Below are positions 1 through 9,254 of a DNA stretch of 64,000 nt, one piece after another. The notes below the pieces were generated by a model. It was not told the DNA's origin. It saw only the letters and a list, made by a program, of their open reading frames with translations, and searched no databases. A program made the position numbers and the translations under genes. Positions within the stretch are counted from its first letter, which is position 1, and each line of letters begins with the position of its first letter. Origin of the DNA: Alphaproteobacteria bacterium (GTDB taxonomy: Bacteria > Pseudomonadota > Alphaproteobacteria > Micropepsales > Micropepsaceae); assembly GCA_017983635.1 (NCBI GenBank), contig JAGOBA010000018.1, positions 19,529 to 83,528 of the forward strand, given 5' to 3'.

Positions 1-1
1 C

Positions 2-274
2 GACATTGAAATAGCGGTGATCGCGCGGCGGGCTCCCAGCAATTCGTCCGACACTCTCTTTGTCATGTACGCTACACAGCAGGCCGGCAACACGGGTTGG
101 AAGCCGATAGCGCTGTCGAACGACTTCGAGCTGTACAAAGTGACTTTCAAAGTCCCGCGGCCGGAGGGTGGATTCCAGAACCCCCCTATTCTGGTGCTGC
201 AAGCGGACCCCGCGGGTAAGGGCCGAGCGGTCGAGCTCTTAGGTGTTTACGTGCGCCTAGCTCGTCCCAGCTAG
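2..274 (+). CDS. C-terminal end of an unidentified protein (5' end outside window)
   Basis: The frame is open from the first bases of the window, so the start lies upstream; about 90 residues remain before the TAG stop. The tail alternates short hydrophobic strands with turns (FELYKVTFKVP, PPILVLQADP, AVELLGVYVRLA). This looks like the last strands of a beta-sandwich such as those attached to glycan-active or exported proteins. It ends 12 bases before the GT2 gene on the same strand and is probably co-transcribed with the glycosyltransferases. I do not recognise a family. The beta-sandwich reading is inference. Confidence 0.55.
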   Translation, partial: DIEIAVIARRAPSNSSDTLFVMYATQQAGNTGWKPIALSNDFELYKVTFKVPRPEGGFQNPPILVLQADPAGKGRAVELLGVYVRLARPS

Positions 275-286
275 CCGTCGCCCGAT

Positions 287-1777
287 ATGCCACCCAAATT
301 CTTGTTCGAGGACTACCTTGCCAGCAACGGCGACCTGAGAGCGAGCCTTGCAGACGGCGACCCTGTATCGGCCGAGCGGCACTATCACACACACGGCCGC
401 AACGAGCTTCGGGCCTATCAGTATCTTGACGCGACACTCAGTATCGAAGTCGCCGTCACGAGTTTGGGCGGGAGCGTCTTTCTTTCGGGTTGGATAAATC
501 GCAAACTCCATGCCGAATTTGCCTTAACAATCCGCATCGGCCACGAGGAGTTCGAGATCCCGGCGGATCGCTTCGCGTACTACAAGCGCGAAGATGTTTG
601 CCGCCATCTTGAGGAACCCGACGTTCGTGCCGCGTTTGTGTGCATGTTCTCAATGGGTGCGCCGATTCGGGCGACGGAGATGTCTTTCAATCTCGGACAA
701 CGGCGCGGCATCTACGCGCGCACCGTGCATCCGCTGTCGGAAGAGGCGTTCTTGCAAGTGGTACTGAACCGCTCTGCGTTCGTCGCGCAACTGCCGATCT
801 CGAACAGCTACGCGGCATGCGCCTTCATGGGGCGGGCGCTAATGCCGGTCTGGAAGTCCTATGTCGGCGGGGTCAGCTACACCGAAGTGTTCACTTCGCA
901 AAAAAAGGCGCCTCCCGCGGCAGACCGCGTCAGCTTTGTGACGGTGCTCTACAACGATCTCACGCTCTTTCGCCTGCAGCATCTGTTGCTGAGCCGCGTC
1001 TTAAAGCGGCCCGACGTCGAGTGGGTCATCGTGCTGAACAAATGCGATGGGCTGGATGGTTTTCTTCGTGAAGCAGCCGCCGTCGATGCTTTGGTGCCGT
1101 TCGCAATCCGCGTCATAGCGGCATCGAGCAATTCGGGATTCTCGGCCGCGAACAACCATGGCGTCTCGGTCGCGCAATCGTCACGCGTAGCGCTGGTGAA
1201 TCCGGACATCTTTCCAAATCCAGAGGCGCGCATTGGCGTTAGCGCGCTTCTCGGCCAACCCCTGCCTAAGAACGGACTGATCGGCGCACGAATGGTCTAC
1301 GGATCCGGCGCACTCATGCATGACGGGATGTTTATCGCCGATGACCCGACCTATGACGAGGACGCACGCGCGAGGCGATCACTGTTGCGCGTTGAGCATT
1401 ATGGCAAGGGCAGCATTGCCGCCGACACAGCGAAGCCGTCGCTGCGGCGCGTCCCCGCCGTTTCGGGCGCGTTCTGGATGATCCAGCAGGAGAGCTTCTT
1501 CAGGCTCGGTGCCCTTTCGACCGACTATCTTTTCGCTCACTACGAGGACGCGGACTTTTGCCTGCGGGTCTGGGAGCAAGGCGGACAGGTGCAAGTGTTC
1601 GAACCGGCCGTCCTCACGCATCTGGAGGGCGTTGGAGCGCATAATTCCCCTGTTGGCATCTCAACCCGATGGATCAACCGTCTTCAGTTCTCCGAGCGGT
1701 GGGGCGGCCGACACAAGGCACTGAGCGCCCTTAGCGGCGCTGACAACAACATCGGTACTGCAGGAGCGAGTTCATGA
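287..1777 (+). CDS. Family 2 glycosyltransferase with N-terminal glycan-locus module
   Basis: A 496-residue protein with a GT-A type glycosyltransferase half from about residue 215 (VSFVTVLYND) to the end. NPDIF at 305-309 sits where GT2 enzymes hold the nucleotide-sugar/metal motif. HYEDADFCLRVWE near 418-430 is the usual ED.D acceptor-side motif of rhamnosyltransferase-like GT2 enzymes. Residues 5-45 (FEDYLASNGDL, HYHTHGRNE) match a short module, often seen in surface-polysaccharide GT2 proteins, that recurs in the big fusion at 3805-7773. It should transfer a sugar to a cell-envelope glycan at the cytoplasmic face of the inner membrane. Its stop overlaps the next start (ATGA at 1774), so translation is coupled. 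Donor and acceptor cannot be told. Confidence 0.85.
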   Translation: MPPKFLFEDYLASNGDLRASLADGDPVSAERHYHTHGRNELRAYQYLDATLSIEVAVTSLGGSVFLSGWINRKLHAEFALTIRIGHEEFEIPADRFAYYKREDVCRHLEEPDVRAAFVCMFSMGAPIRATEMSFNLGQRRGIYARTVHPLSEEAFLQVVLNRSAFVAQLPISNSYAACAFMGRALMPVWKSYVGGVSYTEVFTSQKKAPPAADRVSFVTVLYNDLTLFRLQHLLLSRVLKRPDVEWVIVLNKCDGLDGFLREAAAVDALVPFAIRVIAASSNSGFSAANNHGVSVAQSSRVALVNPDIFPNPEARIGVSALLGQPLPKNGLIGARMVYGSGALMHDGMFIADDPTYDEDARARRSLLRVEHYGKGSIAADTAKPSLRRVPAVSGAFWMIQQESFFRLGALSTDYLFAHYEDADFCLRVWEQGGQVQVFEPAVLTHLEGVGAHNSPVGISTRWINRLQFSERWGGRHKALSALSGADNNIGTAGASS

Positions 1778-3051
1778 CCTGCAAGTATCTCGTGATGTCG
1801 CTGTATCACCCTCAGGTTCTGCGCGGGGGCGCCCAGATGGTCGCTTACGACCTATTCGATGCGGCCCGGGCAGATGCGGCGTATCACGCAACATTCGTCG
1901 GTGCCATCGATGCCAACGCTTTTCCGCGGCACAATCGGACGGGGGCCGTGGTCTCGCGACTTGGCGAGCGGGACGACGAGTTGCTGCTGCTGACGCAAGG
2001 CTTCGACGGGTTTTATCATCTGTCGATCGACCCGCGCCGGACCCTTGCACTTCGCAAATTGTTCAAGGAGACGGCGCCGGACGTCATTCACTTTCACCAC
2101 AGCCTGTTGATCGGTCTCGAGACGCTGCAGATCGCGCGCGACTGCTGCCCAGACGCGACAATCATCTATACGCTGCATGAGTACCTGCCGATTTGCCGGC
2201 ACAACGGACATCTGATCAAGGTCGGCTCGAACCTGACGTGCCATACGCCGCTACCGCATCAATGCGTCCAGTGTTACACAGACTACGATGTCGACCGGTA
2301 CGTTCTGCGGCGGCGGATGTTTCAGACCTATTTCGAGAACGTCGATGCTTTTATCACGCCCACAGGCTATGTCCGCGACCGTTTCGTCGATTGGGGCTTG
2401 CCGCGCGACAAGATCGAGGTAATCCCGAACGGCCATCGCGCGATCAGCCCAAACAGACCCGTGCAACCGCCGTCGCGGCGGACGAACGTGTTCGGCTTTT
2501 TCGGTCAGTATGTCGACGCGAAAGGGATCGATGTGCTGATCGATGCGGGAATTCGAGCGGCCCGCCAGACCGACAGCGAGGTCAGAATTCGGATTTTTGG
2601 TGGCAACAAAGCGTTCGCCAGTGCGGCCTATGTTCAAAAGATCGAGAAGCTGACGGCCAACGCGCCCGAGAACTTTTTTCTTGACGAAATCGGCGACTAT
2701 GCTCGCGAGGGCGTCATCGATCTGATGGGCCAGGTGGATTGGGTCGTCGTTCCGTCGATCTGGCCGGAAGTTTTTGCGCTTGTGGTCTCAGAAGCGTGGG
2801 AGGCAAAGCGTCCCGTTATCGCGTCGGATACCGGCGGACTGGGCGAGCGAATTCGCGCCACCGGATCGTCGCTGCTTTTTCAACCCGGGAACGCGGAGCA
2901 GCTTTCGGAGGTCATGTTGCGCTGCCTCGACAACCCCGAGCTTTGGACAAGCGAGAGTTCGAGCATCCGGGGAGAGGTGTCGCTTGACGAAGCTTGGAAG
3001 AGGCACAAGTCTCTCTTTGGAAAAGCGTCGAGAGCCAGCGCACCCGCATGA
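1774..3051 (+). CDS. Family 4 glycosyltransferase (GT-B fold)
   Basis: A 425-residue GT-B enzyme. The N-terminal Rossmann half begins with LVMSLYHPQVLRGGAQ, the usual glycine-rich start after strand 1. The donor-binding half starts near residue 235 (FGFFGQYVDAKGID). VPSIWPEVFALVVSEAWEA around 328-346 is the EX7E-type motif of GT4 retaining transferases. A cysteine cluster (CRHNGH, CHTPLPHQCVQCY) in the first half is common in this polysaccharide-locus subgroup and is also seen in the 1322-residue fusion. It overlaps the preceding gene by four bases and its own TGA overlaps the next ATG at 3048, giving three translationally coupled genes. Likely role: stepwise building of an O-antigen, capsule or glycoprotein sugar. 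Substrate unknown. Confidence 0.87.
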   Translation: MTCKYLVMSLYHPQVLRGGAQMVAYDLFDAARADAAYHATFVGAIDANAFPRHNRTGAVVSRLGERDDELLLLTQGFDGFYHLSIDPRRTLALRKLFKETAPDVIHFHHSLLIGLETLQIARDCCPDATIIYTLHEYLPICRHNGHLIKVGSNLTCHTPLPHQCVQCYTDYDVDRYVLRRRMFQTYFENVDAFITPTGYVRDRFVDWGLPRDKIEVIPNGHRAISPNRPVQPPSRRTNVFGFFGQYVDAKGIDVLIDAGIRAARQTDSEVRIRIFGGNKAFASAAYVQKIEKLTANAPENFFLDEIGDYAREGVIDLMGQVDWVVVPSIWPEVFALVVSEAWEAKRPVIASDTGGLGERIRATGSSLLFQPGNAEQLSEVMLRCLDNPELWTSESSSIRGEVSLDEAWKRHKSLFGKASRASAPA

Positions 3052-3800
3052 GCGTCAATCTCTTCGTGGTCGGCACAACGCGCTCGGGAACGAGCGCGCT
3101 TCGTAATGCGCTGACGGAGACCAGGTACACCGGGCACGGCGAGGGGCATACAATCGGGCTGTTGGGCGCTCTGTATGAGACGATCGAACGCAATTTCGAA
3201 GAGCACAAAGAGGCACTCAAATTTGGGACGATGCTCGCCGATTGGAAGCGGGATATTTTTTGGAAGGACATCGTCGCTGCCTATGTGCGGCAGATCAGGC
3301 TCCAATTCCCCGGTGGCTTTTACTTGGACAAGACGCCGAACATCCTGCCGTTAAAGTATGCGAAGCTTATCGAAGCGTCGTTGGACGGTTCGCGGTTCAT
3401 TTTCTGCCGGCGCCGCGGGATCGACAATATCATCTCGAAGCAGCGCAAGTGGCCCGACGTCAGTTTTCATGAACACTGCACGGAGTGGAGCGACATCATC
3501 GAACACTGGGACCGGCTTAAGGTCGAGTTGAAGTCACCGATTCTCGAGATCGACTTCTACGAAATGTTCGCCGCGCGCGAGCTATTGGCCACCCGGGTCG
3601 CGGATTTTCTTGAACTTCCGGAAGACGAACGGGCGAGATTTTACGAGCGCTTGGTCCAAACTCAGCCGGCGACGCAGCCCTGGGTGCCGTTGAGCCAATC
3701 CGGCTGGTCCGACGAAAAAGCGCGGACATTCCTCGACGTGTGCCGGCCGGTGATGGAACGATACAACTACGGCTTGGAATCATATTGGGCGGCGCGGTAG
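3048..3800 (+). CDS. P-loop sulfotransferase-like protein
   Basis: A 250-residue protein starting MSVNLFVVGTTRSGTSAL. VGTTRSGTS is the 5'-phosphosulfate (PAPS) loop expected at the amino end of sulfotransferases. RFIFCRRRGIDNIIS near residue 115 fits the 3'-phosphate motif. An ATG at 2994 would add 18 residues, but the ATG at 3048 overlaps the upstream TGA and puts the P-loop at the terminus, as the family expects, so I chose 3048. In this locus it could sulfate a sugar made by the two upstream transferases. Weakly related P-loop proteins of other function exist, so the sulfotransferase call is from motif and context only. Confidence 0.72.
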   Translation: MSVNLFVVGTTRSGTSALRNALTETRYTGHGEGHTIGLLGALYETIERNFEEHKEALKFGTMLADWKRDIFWKDIVAAYVRQIRLQFPGGFYLDKTPNILPLKYAKLIEASLDGSRFIFCRRRGIDNIISKQRKWPDVSFHEHCTEWSDIIEHWDRLKVELKSPILEIDFYEMFAARELLATRVADFLELPEDERARFYERLVQTQPATQPWVPLSQSGWSDEKARTFLDVCRPVMERYNYGLESYWAAR

Positions 3801-3804
3801 GCCA

Positions 3805-6800
3805 TCAAGACAGCGCTGCGCGTTGCGAAAACTCGAACAGGCGGTCGTTGATCGCGTCGGGATGATCGACCAGAGACAACGGTAGGATTAGTGCATTTGG
3901 GCGCGATCTGAGGCGCTCGGCTTGGGCGCCCAGGTCGAAGACGCAGATCGGCAGCGTCGTCGCGATGGCCGCCGACAGTGCGTAGCAATAGGTCTCGGGC
4001 CAGACGGACGGTAGGAAGATCACATCGGGCTTCGTGGCCTCCAGAATACTGCCTAGCGCCAACTCTTCGTACGCGCCCGTGATGTCGACGCCGGCGCTCC
4101 GCAAGCGATCGTCGATGTCGCTGTAACCCACGACCACAAAACGAAGGCGTTTGTGGTGCTCCCTCGCGTCCAACGCGCATTTGAGGATTGTCTGGGACCC
4201 TTTCAGCGGTCCTATCGCGCCAATTGTAGCGATACGCACAGGCTCGCGCGAACTCGGTCGCACGCGGAGCGGTCGAATGTGCGCCAGAGTTTCCGGGTGC
4301 GGTTCGACCGCAATGTTGAGGTTGGGGAAATAGCGACGGAAACGCGCAGCCGTGTCGGCGCTGGGCGCCGCGATCTCGTTGGCAGCGGTCAGCAACTGAG
4401 CGTACGCACCTCTCCAGGCCGCGATGTCGGGCAATCCGGCGCGAAAGTCGGGATGAACCGTCAGCGGCTGCACGGTGCTTTTCGACAAACACTGCCGGCA
4501 TTGCGCGACGCCTTGCTCGCCGCAATAGCGCCCGGTCTCGTCGATCAGATTGATCTGCGGACACAAGAAGACGTAGTCGTGGAGGATCACTTTGAGCGTT
4601 GCACCCGACTGCTGGACCAGTTGCCGAACGGTTTCGACGATCTTGCCCGACCATCCGACGGTGCTGTGCAGTTCAATCCGTCGAACGCCGAGTTGACGCA
4701 GAGCCACAGCCACATCAGCCAAGCCCGCGCCGAGATCGAGGGACAGCTTTTCTTCGGCCGGCGCTCCTTCGACTGTGAGGGCGCCGAGCAGCGTCCCGGG
4801 CACAGACGGCTGAACTACAAGAAGCTCCGTCGATACCCGTGCGAGCGACTCTTTGCGATCGCGAATGTGGCGGGCGATGCCGCCGCCGAGCGTGTGGCTC
4901 ACGCAAAGCACGGCCTCCTGAGGCACGCGATCCAGTCTGCAGGCGATGCTCAGCGCAATGCGGCTCGGCTTCGCGGGGTCAGCGGCGATGAAGCGATCGA
5001 TCTTTCCTTGGTAGCCCGCGTGCTTCGCTTGCAGAGCCCTTAAGCCGCGCACCTTTCCGGCGGACGCCTCGGCGCCGAAGGATGCTTCGCCCGAGTGGAA
5101 TACGAACGTGTCCAAGGCGTGAAGGTGCTTCCAGCCATTTGCCGCCGCGCGCATGCAAAAGTCGTTCTCTTCGCCATATCCGTGACCGAACGTCGCTTCA
5201 TCGAAAGTGCCGACATCGCGCAGGGCTGCCCGAGCGATGTACATGCAGAAGCCAACGGCTGTGGGTATCTCGATCGCGCGCGCGCGATGTAGTTTCTTTG
5301 CCAGCTCGTCGATGCGTTCGAGCCTGGTGCCACTGGCGGCCGGGTTGTCGGCGCAGAAATTCGGAAAGCTACAGATTGTGCCGTTGTTGGTGAACGGCGT
5401 CACGGTTGCGATGCGATCGCCGCATCGCGTGTGCGCCCGGAGGCGGTCCAACCAGTCGCCAAACACGAGCGTGTCGCTGTTGAGCAGCACGACATCCCGG
5501 CTGTCAGAGAGCGTCATGCCGCGATTGACGGTGCCGACAAAGCCGCGATTGTGCTCGTTCTTTAGAAGCGTGATTAGGCCGAGGTTCGCGATTTCGTCCA
5601 ACGCCGCCGACAGTTCGGGCTCGGGCGAGCAATCGTCGATGACCACCACTTCGTGTTTGACGACATTGCTTGCCGTGAGTACGGACGCGAGACAGGCGAG
5701 AGTTTCATCGTAGCCGCGATAGACCGGAATGATGACCTGCACATCCGCGATTTCTTTCTCTGGTGCCGGCAGCTGATGGAAGAATGCCATCGGCGGCGCC
5801 GACTGCGTGAATGAGGGTACGGTCAGCGCCTGCCCGCCGGTAGGGCGGAGGGACTTTTCTCGGCCGATCTTGCGGAGCTCCCGCCTGCCCCATCGCAGGT
5901 AGTGGAGCAGAGGATTCACGCCCGACCGCCGCACGTCGGGATAAGTATCCAAGTACTGGCGCGAGGAGAACCGTTCGCTGGGATCGCGGCCTTCGTACCC
6001 GCCAAACAAAACGAAGTGCACGACGGGATCGATGCCGCTCGCCGCAACATCCGGATAGCTGTTCGCGTACCAATCCGCATCGAAGAAGCCGGAGCCCTTA
6101 ATTTCGCGACAAGCATCGGCGAGCAGCCCGCTGCGGCGCGTTGCTTGGCCAAGCAGGCCCTTTCGCAGCTCGACGAAGCCTTCGGGTTGAAGAAAGTGCG
6201 TCACGACAGCGTGACGCGCACGCAGCTCAACAAGTTCGCTTGAGATCGCCTCCTTCTCATGCAGGAGAACCGTGACAGCGCCCTTGGCTTTCTTTTCCGC
6301 TTCGCGAAGATTGCGAATACCGTCTTTGAGAGGCGCAAGGCGCCGTTCGATGCTCGTTTTCGCAGCCGTGGCGTCTGACGCCGACCGCTCGGAGGCCAGC
6401 GCCTTGAGCTGCACGGATTTCAGCCTTGCTTCAGCCTCTTGTGTAGCCGCTAGCTGCCGGTGCGCGGCCTCTGCAAGCTCCAAGACGCGTTGTGCAGACG
6501 ACTCCCGTTGATCCTTGAGCTCATCGCGAACGCCGGTCAACTGTTCGGAAAGCGCGTCGCGCTCGTTCGTTCTTGCTGCCAGATCGAGCGCAGCGGATCG
6601 AAGCGCCAACTCTTGTTGGCCGGCGATCCTCCGCAACTCGTCAACCTGTGCGTTCTTCCGTTCGATTTCGCCGGTAAGCCCGGCAAGCTTTGTGCCGAGT
6701 GTCGCCAATTCTTCCTCGTGCCTCGCCGCGCTTTGAGCGGCGCTCGCGCGTAGTGCGGCGAGTTCGGAACTCTTGTGATCCAGTAGCGCTTGAGTTTGTT

Positions 6801-7773
6801 GATCGGGTCTCGACTGCCGTTGCTCAAGTCGCGACTTGGCTGCTACTCGCTCGATCTGCAACGCAGCCTTCAGGGCGGCTGCATCGCGGTCAATCGGACT
6901 CTGATCGCCAAATCGCGGCGCCGCGAGAAAAGCTCTCGCCAGATCTTCTACAGTTTCAACCGGATCGACGCGGCAGAGCTTGGATGACTCCGGCGCGTTC
7001 CGGCCGGGGGGGACGAAGGCCAATGCGGTTTCCGATGCGTAACCGAAGATGTTTCGCACTTCTCCTTTGAAATTTCCCGGATTGAAGGCCCTTGTGGTCA
7101 CCAGGAACGCGCTAAAGCCATATGGCTTCATGGCAGCCAAAACGTCCAACGCAGACTGGAGCGTGTTTACTTCGGCAAGGATCACGGGGTGCGACTTGGC
7201 GATCAACTGCTTCGCGCCCGATAAGGCCGCGGCCTCAGCGCCCTCGATGTCGAGCTTCAAGAAGGTCACATTTTCGAGGTGAAGCGAGTCGAGTGTCTTG
7301 ACCGGAATACGGTTGGCGTCTTCTTGCCCCTCACTCAAAAGAGCAGTGGCACCCGCATTGCCGACGACACTCGTGTTCAACCGCGGCATGAAGCCGGTTC
7401 CCGATCTTGCGCCAAGTGCGAACTGATGCACGGTTACCCGATCGCTGAGGCCGGCGACGTTTGCGCGCAGAATTTGAGCGATCTGCGGATGCGGCTCGAT
7501 CGCGTGGATCTTTACCTCTGGCCGGGCCCTAGCGATCGCCAGCGTGTGAACGCCGATGTTCGCGCCGGCATCGACGAAAACTCCATTCGGCTGCACACGC
7601 GGCAGAATGGCGTCGATTTCCGCTTGAGCCCACTCACCGTACAGCGCCAGCGCATGCGAGACGGGCCGGTCGTTCGGAATGATCTGCAGTTGGCCGTGCC
7701 TCGTCTCTACGAGATCGTCTCGCTCGATCGGAGGCTCCTCGGGCGCACGGTCGTTCGGATTCTTAGGTTGCAT
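3805..7773 (-). CDS. FkbM methyltransferase / coiled coil / GT2 / GT4 multidomain fusion
   Basis: A 1322-residue polypeptide with at least four parts. Residues ~55-240: FkbM-type SAM methyltransferase (VFVDAGANIGVHT near 66; FLKLDIEGAE near 172). Residues ~295-520: a long charged coiled coil. Residues ~555-640: two copies of a short polysaccharide-locus module (WYANSYPDV...HF..FGGYEGRDP, then YLDTYPDV...HYLRWGRRE). Residues ~675-900: a GT2 domain (IIPVYRGYDETL; NSDT; FGHGYGEENDFCMR). Residues ~960-1310: a GT-B domain (ATIGAIGPLKGS; PSVWPETYCYALSAA). It is convergent with the sulfotransferase gene, four bases apart. It probably extends and O-methylates a repeating surface glycan, perhaps capping chain length with the coiled coil as spacer; that role is inference. 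Confidence 0.85.
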   Translation of the reverse strand: MQPKNPNDRAPEEPPIERDDLVETRHGQLQIIPNDRPVSHALALYGEWAQAEIDAILPRVQPNGVFVDAGANIGVHTLAIARARPEVKIHAIEPHPQIAQILRANVAGLSDRVTVHQFALGARSGTGFMPRLNTSVVGNAGATALLSEGQEDANRIPVKTLDSLHLENVTFLKLDIEGAEAAALSGAKQLIAKSHPVILAEVNTLQSALDVLAAMKPYGFSAFLVTTRAFNPGNFKGEVRNIFGYASETALAFVPPGRNAPESSKLCRVDPVETVEDLARAFLAAPRFGDQSPIDRDAAALKAALQIERVAAKSRLEQRQSRPDQQTQALLDHKSSELAALRASAAQSAARHEEELATLGTKLAGLTGEIERKNAQVDELRRIAGQQELALRSAALDLAARTNERDALSEQLTGVRDELKDQRESSAQRVLELAEAAHRQLAATQEAEARLKSVQLKALASERSASDATAAKTSIERRLAPLKDGIRNLREAEKKAKGAVTVLLHEKEAISSELVELRARHAVVTHFLQPEGFVELRKGLLGQATRRSGLLADACREIKGSGFFDADWYANSYPDVAASGIDPVVHFVLFGGYEGRDPSERFSSRQYLDTYPDVRRSGVNPLLHYLRWGRRELRKIGREKSLRPTGGQALTVPSFTQSAPPMAFFHQLPAPEKEIADVQVIIPVYRGYDETLACLASVLTASNVVKHEVVVIDDCSPEPELSAALDEIANLGLITLLKNEHNRGFVGTVNRGMTLSDSRDVVLLNSDTLVFGDWLDRLRAHTRCGDRIATVTPFTNNGTICSFPNFCADNPAASGTRLERIDELAKKLHRARAIEIPTAVGFCMYIARAALRDVGTFDEATFGHGYGEENDFCMRAAANGWKHLHALDTFVFHSGEASFGAEASAGKVRGLRALQAKHAGYQGKIDRFIAADPAKPSRIALSIACRLDRVPQEAVLCVSHTLGGGIARHIRDRKESLARVSTELLVVQPSVPGTLLGALTVEGAPAEEKLSLDLGAGLADVAVALRQLGVRRIELHSTVGWSGKIVETVRQLVQQSGATLKVILHDYVFLCPQINLIDETGRYCGEQGVAQCRQCLSKSTVQPLTVHPDFRAGLPDIAAWRGAYAQLLTAANEIAAPSADTAARFRRYFPNLNIAVEPHPETLAHIRPLRVRPSSREPVRIATIGAIGPLKGSQTILKCALDAREHHKRLRFVVVGYSDIDDRLRSAGVDITGAYEELALGSILEATKPDVIFLPSVWPETYCYALSAAIATTLPICVFDLGAQAERLRSRPNALILPLSLVDHPDAINDRLFEFSQRAALS

Positions 7774-7805
7774 CGATGCTTGCGTTTCCGACGAACGTGC
7801 AGGGG

Positions 7806-8423
7806 TTAGACCTCCCCTCGTTTAGCAACCCACTCCGCCGCCGTCATCTCCCAATAGAGAGACCGTCTGATTGTGCCGTCCGGCCTTATGCTTTCGCGCT
7901 CTCCCAGGCGGCGGAAGCCTATGCGGTCTATGAGTTTGGCGGAGCGGATGTTGTCGAGGGCGGCGGTCAGGCCGATGAGGCGGACTTTGAGGGTTGTGAA
8001 GATCCAGCCGATCGTGTGGGCGGCGCCGCTGCCGCCGGCGCCACTGTTTTGCAGCGTGGCGCGGATGGCGCCGCCGAGTTCGGCGGAGGCGCGGTCGGGC
8101 CAAACCGAGATTTTCGAATAGCCCATGACGGTGCCGTCGGGTGTGGCGGTCAGGATCAAGAGGCCGTCGCCGGTCTGGCGTTGCCGCTCGGACTCGGCGA
8201 TCCAGGCCGCGATCGATGCCAACGTGAATGGGCGCGGTAGATCGTAGATCGGTTCGGAGACGGCTGTGTCCGCGAAGAGGTCGAGGACGCCCGCAGCATG
8301 GGTCTCGTTCGCGATGATGCGGCCGGGGCCCAGCGTCAGCGGATCCGCATTGCGCACGGCATCGCGGATCGCTCGTTCTTCTTCAGGCGTGGCGGTGAGG
8401 ACGGTTTTGGGGGGAGCAGACAT
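7806..8423 (-). CDS. GNAT-family acetyltransferase
   Basis: A 205-residue protein with the general shape of the RimJ/RimL branch of GNAT acetyltransferases. It has a beta-strand pair around LLILTATPDGTVMGYSKI, a central acetyl-CoA-binding region (TIGWIFTTLKVRLIGL), and the family ending LDNIRSAKLIDRIGFRRLGE in which a neighbouring side chain and IGF mark the last helix and strand. It ends 32 bases from the start of the large glycan fusion on the same strand. Substrate unknown: the family acetylates ribosomal protein termini, amino-sugars or small molecules. Confidence 0.75.
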   Translation of the reverse strand: MSAPPKTVLTATPEEERAIRDAVRNADPLTLGPGRIIANETHAAGVLDLFADTAVSEPIYDLPRPFTLASIAAWIAESERQRQTGDGLLILTATPDGTVMGYSKISVWPDRASAELGGAIRATLQNSGAGGSGAAHTIGWIFTTLKVRLIGLTAALDNIRSAKLIDRIGFRRLGERESIRPDGTIRRSLYWEMTAAEWVAKRGEV

Positions 8424-8424
8424 T

Positions 8425-8532
8425 TGAGGGATCAGTTATCAGGGATCAGGTATCAGAGTAGCGCTGCGGCGACGCCTGCGCATCTGATCCCTGATCGATT
8501 CCTGATTCCTGATTCCTGATCCCTGATTCCTG
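8425..8532. repeat. Short tandem/inverted repeat of CTGATCCC/CTGATTCC units
   Basis: The spacer between the GNAT gene and the next gene is made of ATCAGGGATCAGG-like units on its left side and CTGATTCC/CTGATCCC units on its right side. The two sides can pair as an imperfect hairpin of several dozen bases. Low-complexity intergenic palindromes of this kind are common in alphaproteobacteria. It may end transcription of the genes on either side, but there is no T-run. Confidence 0.6.
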
Positions 8533-8534
8533 GC

Positions 8535-9113
8535 CTACTGCCCGCTGACAATCCGCCAGGTCCCGTCGCCCTGACGGCAGGCGACACCGGTGGCGGTTTC
8601 GGGGTGACCGTCGATGTAGACGCGCTGCTCGAACTCGCGGCATGGGCCTGCGTAGCCTTGGTAGCCCTCTTCGTAGTAGTCGCCGGCCGAAACATAGCCG
8701 TAGTTGTTCGTGTACGGATTGCGCCACTCGTACTCGTCGCCATCATCGGGATCGTTGAAAGCGTCGTAGTAGGTGTTGTTGTAGTAATAGGCGTCGTGGT
8801 TCTTGTCGCGGCAGGTATCCTTCGCGATCGCGTTGCCTGCGATGCCGCCTAGGATCACACCGCCGATGGTCGCCGCGGTTTTGCCCGAGCCCTTGCCGAA
8901 TTGATTGCCGATGACGCCGCCCACGATCGCACCGAGGCCGGTTCCTACCGCCACGTCTGCATCGCAGCTTGAGCTGTGCGAGGGCTGGCCTTGGTAGCCG
9001 CCGCCCTGCGGCTGACCGTAGTTGCCGTAGACCTGGCCGGTCGCGAAGGCCGGTGTCGCGAAGGCGGCGAGCAGGGCGCTGGCGGCAACGGCGGATGTGA
9101 GGCTCTTGAACAC
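8535..9113 (-). CDS. Exported glycine-zipper (17 kDa antigen-like) protein
   Basis: With a GTG start at 9113, preceded by GGGAG about nine bases upstream, the protein is 192 residues. It begins with a clean signal peptide (FKSLTSAVAASALLAAF, cleavage after ATPAFA). Starting further upstream would bury this signal. After a Gly/Gln-rich linker, residues ~55-95 form a glycine-zipper pair (GTGLGAIVGGVIGNQFG; IGGVILGGIAGNAIA), the membrane-inserting hairpin of 17 kDa surface-antigen and RcnB-like proteins. The rest is Tyr/Asp rich with one likely disulfide pair and ends GVACRQGDGTWRIVS, as in many such proteins. Probably periplasmic or outer-membrane associated. Function unknown. Confidence 0.75.
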   Translation of the reverse strand: MFKSLTSAVAASALLAAFATPAFATGQVYGNYGQPQGGGYQGQPSHSSSCDADVAVGTGLGAIVGGVIGNQFGKGSGKTAATIGGVILGGIAGNAIAKDTCRDKNHDAYYYNNTYYDAFNDPDDGDEYEWRNPYTNNYGYVSAGDYYEEGYQGYAGPCREFEQRVYIDGHPETATGVACRQGDGTWRIVSGQ

Positions 9114-9187
9114 GCGTCTATCTCCCGATTGGACGAGGGGGAATATAGGCGCCAGCGCCGTCCTGCGCGAGTGGCCTGCATCACAGG

Positions 9188-9254
9188 GGGTGATTGGGGA
9201 ATGGTGAATGGGGGTTAGGTTTCCCATCCCCTATTCCCTAGTCCCCATTCCCTA
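9188..9254. repeat. GGGGAATGG/CCCCATTCCC imperfect inverted repeat
   Basis: GGGGAATGGTGAATGGGGG on the left and CCCATCCCCTATTCCC...CCCCATTCCC on the right form a low-complexity inverted repeat. It lies just upstream of the glycine-zipper gene and at the 3' end of the next minus-strand gene. It resembles other short repeats used as intergenic filler in this genome. No function is evident. Confidence 0.5.

Noticed and set aside
3767..4654. Minus-strand frame of about 295 codons overlapping the end of the fusion gene
   Set aside because: Arg-rich shadow in another frame of the GT4 domain; no motif.
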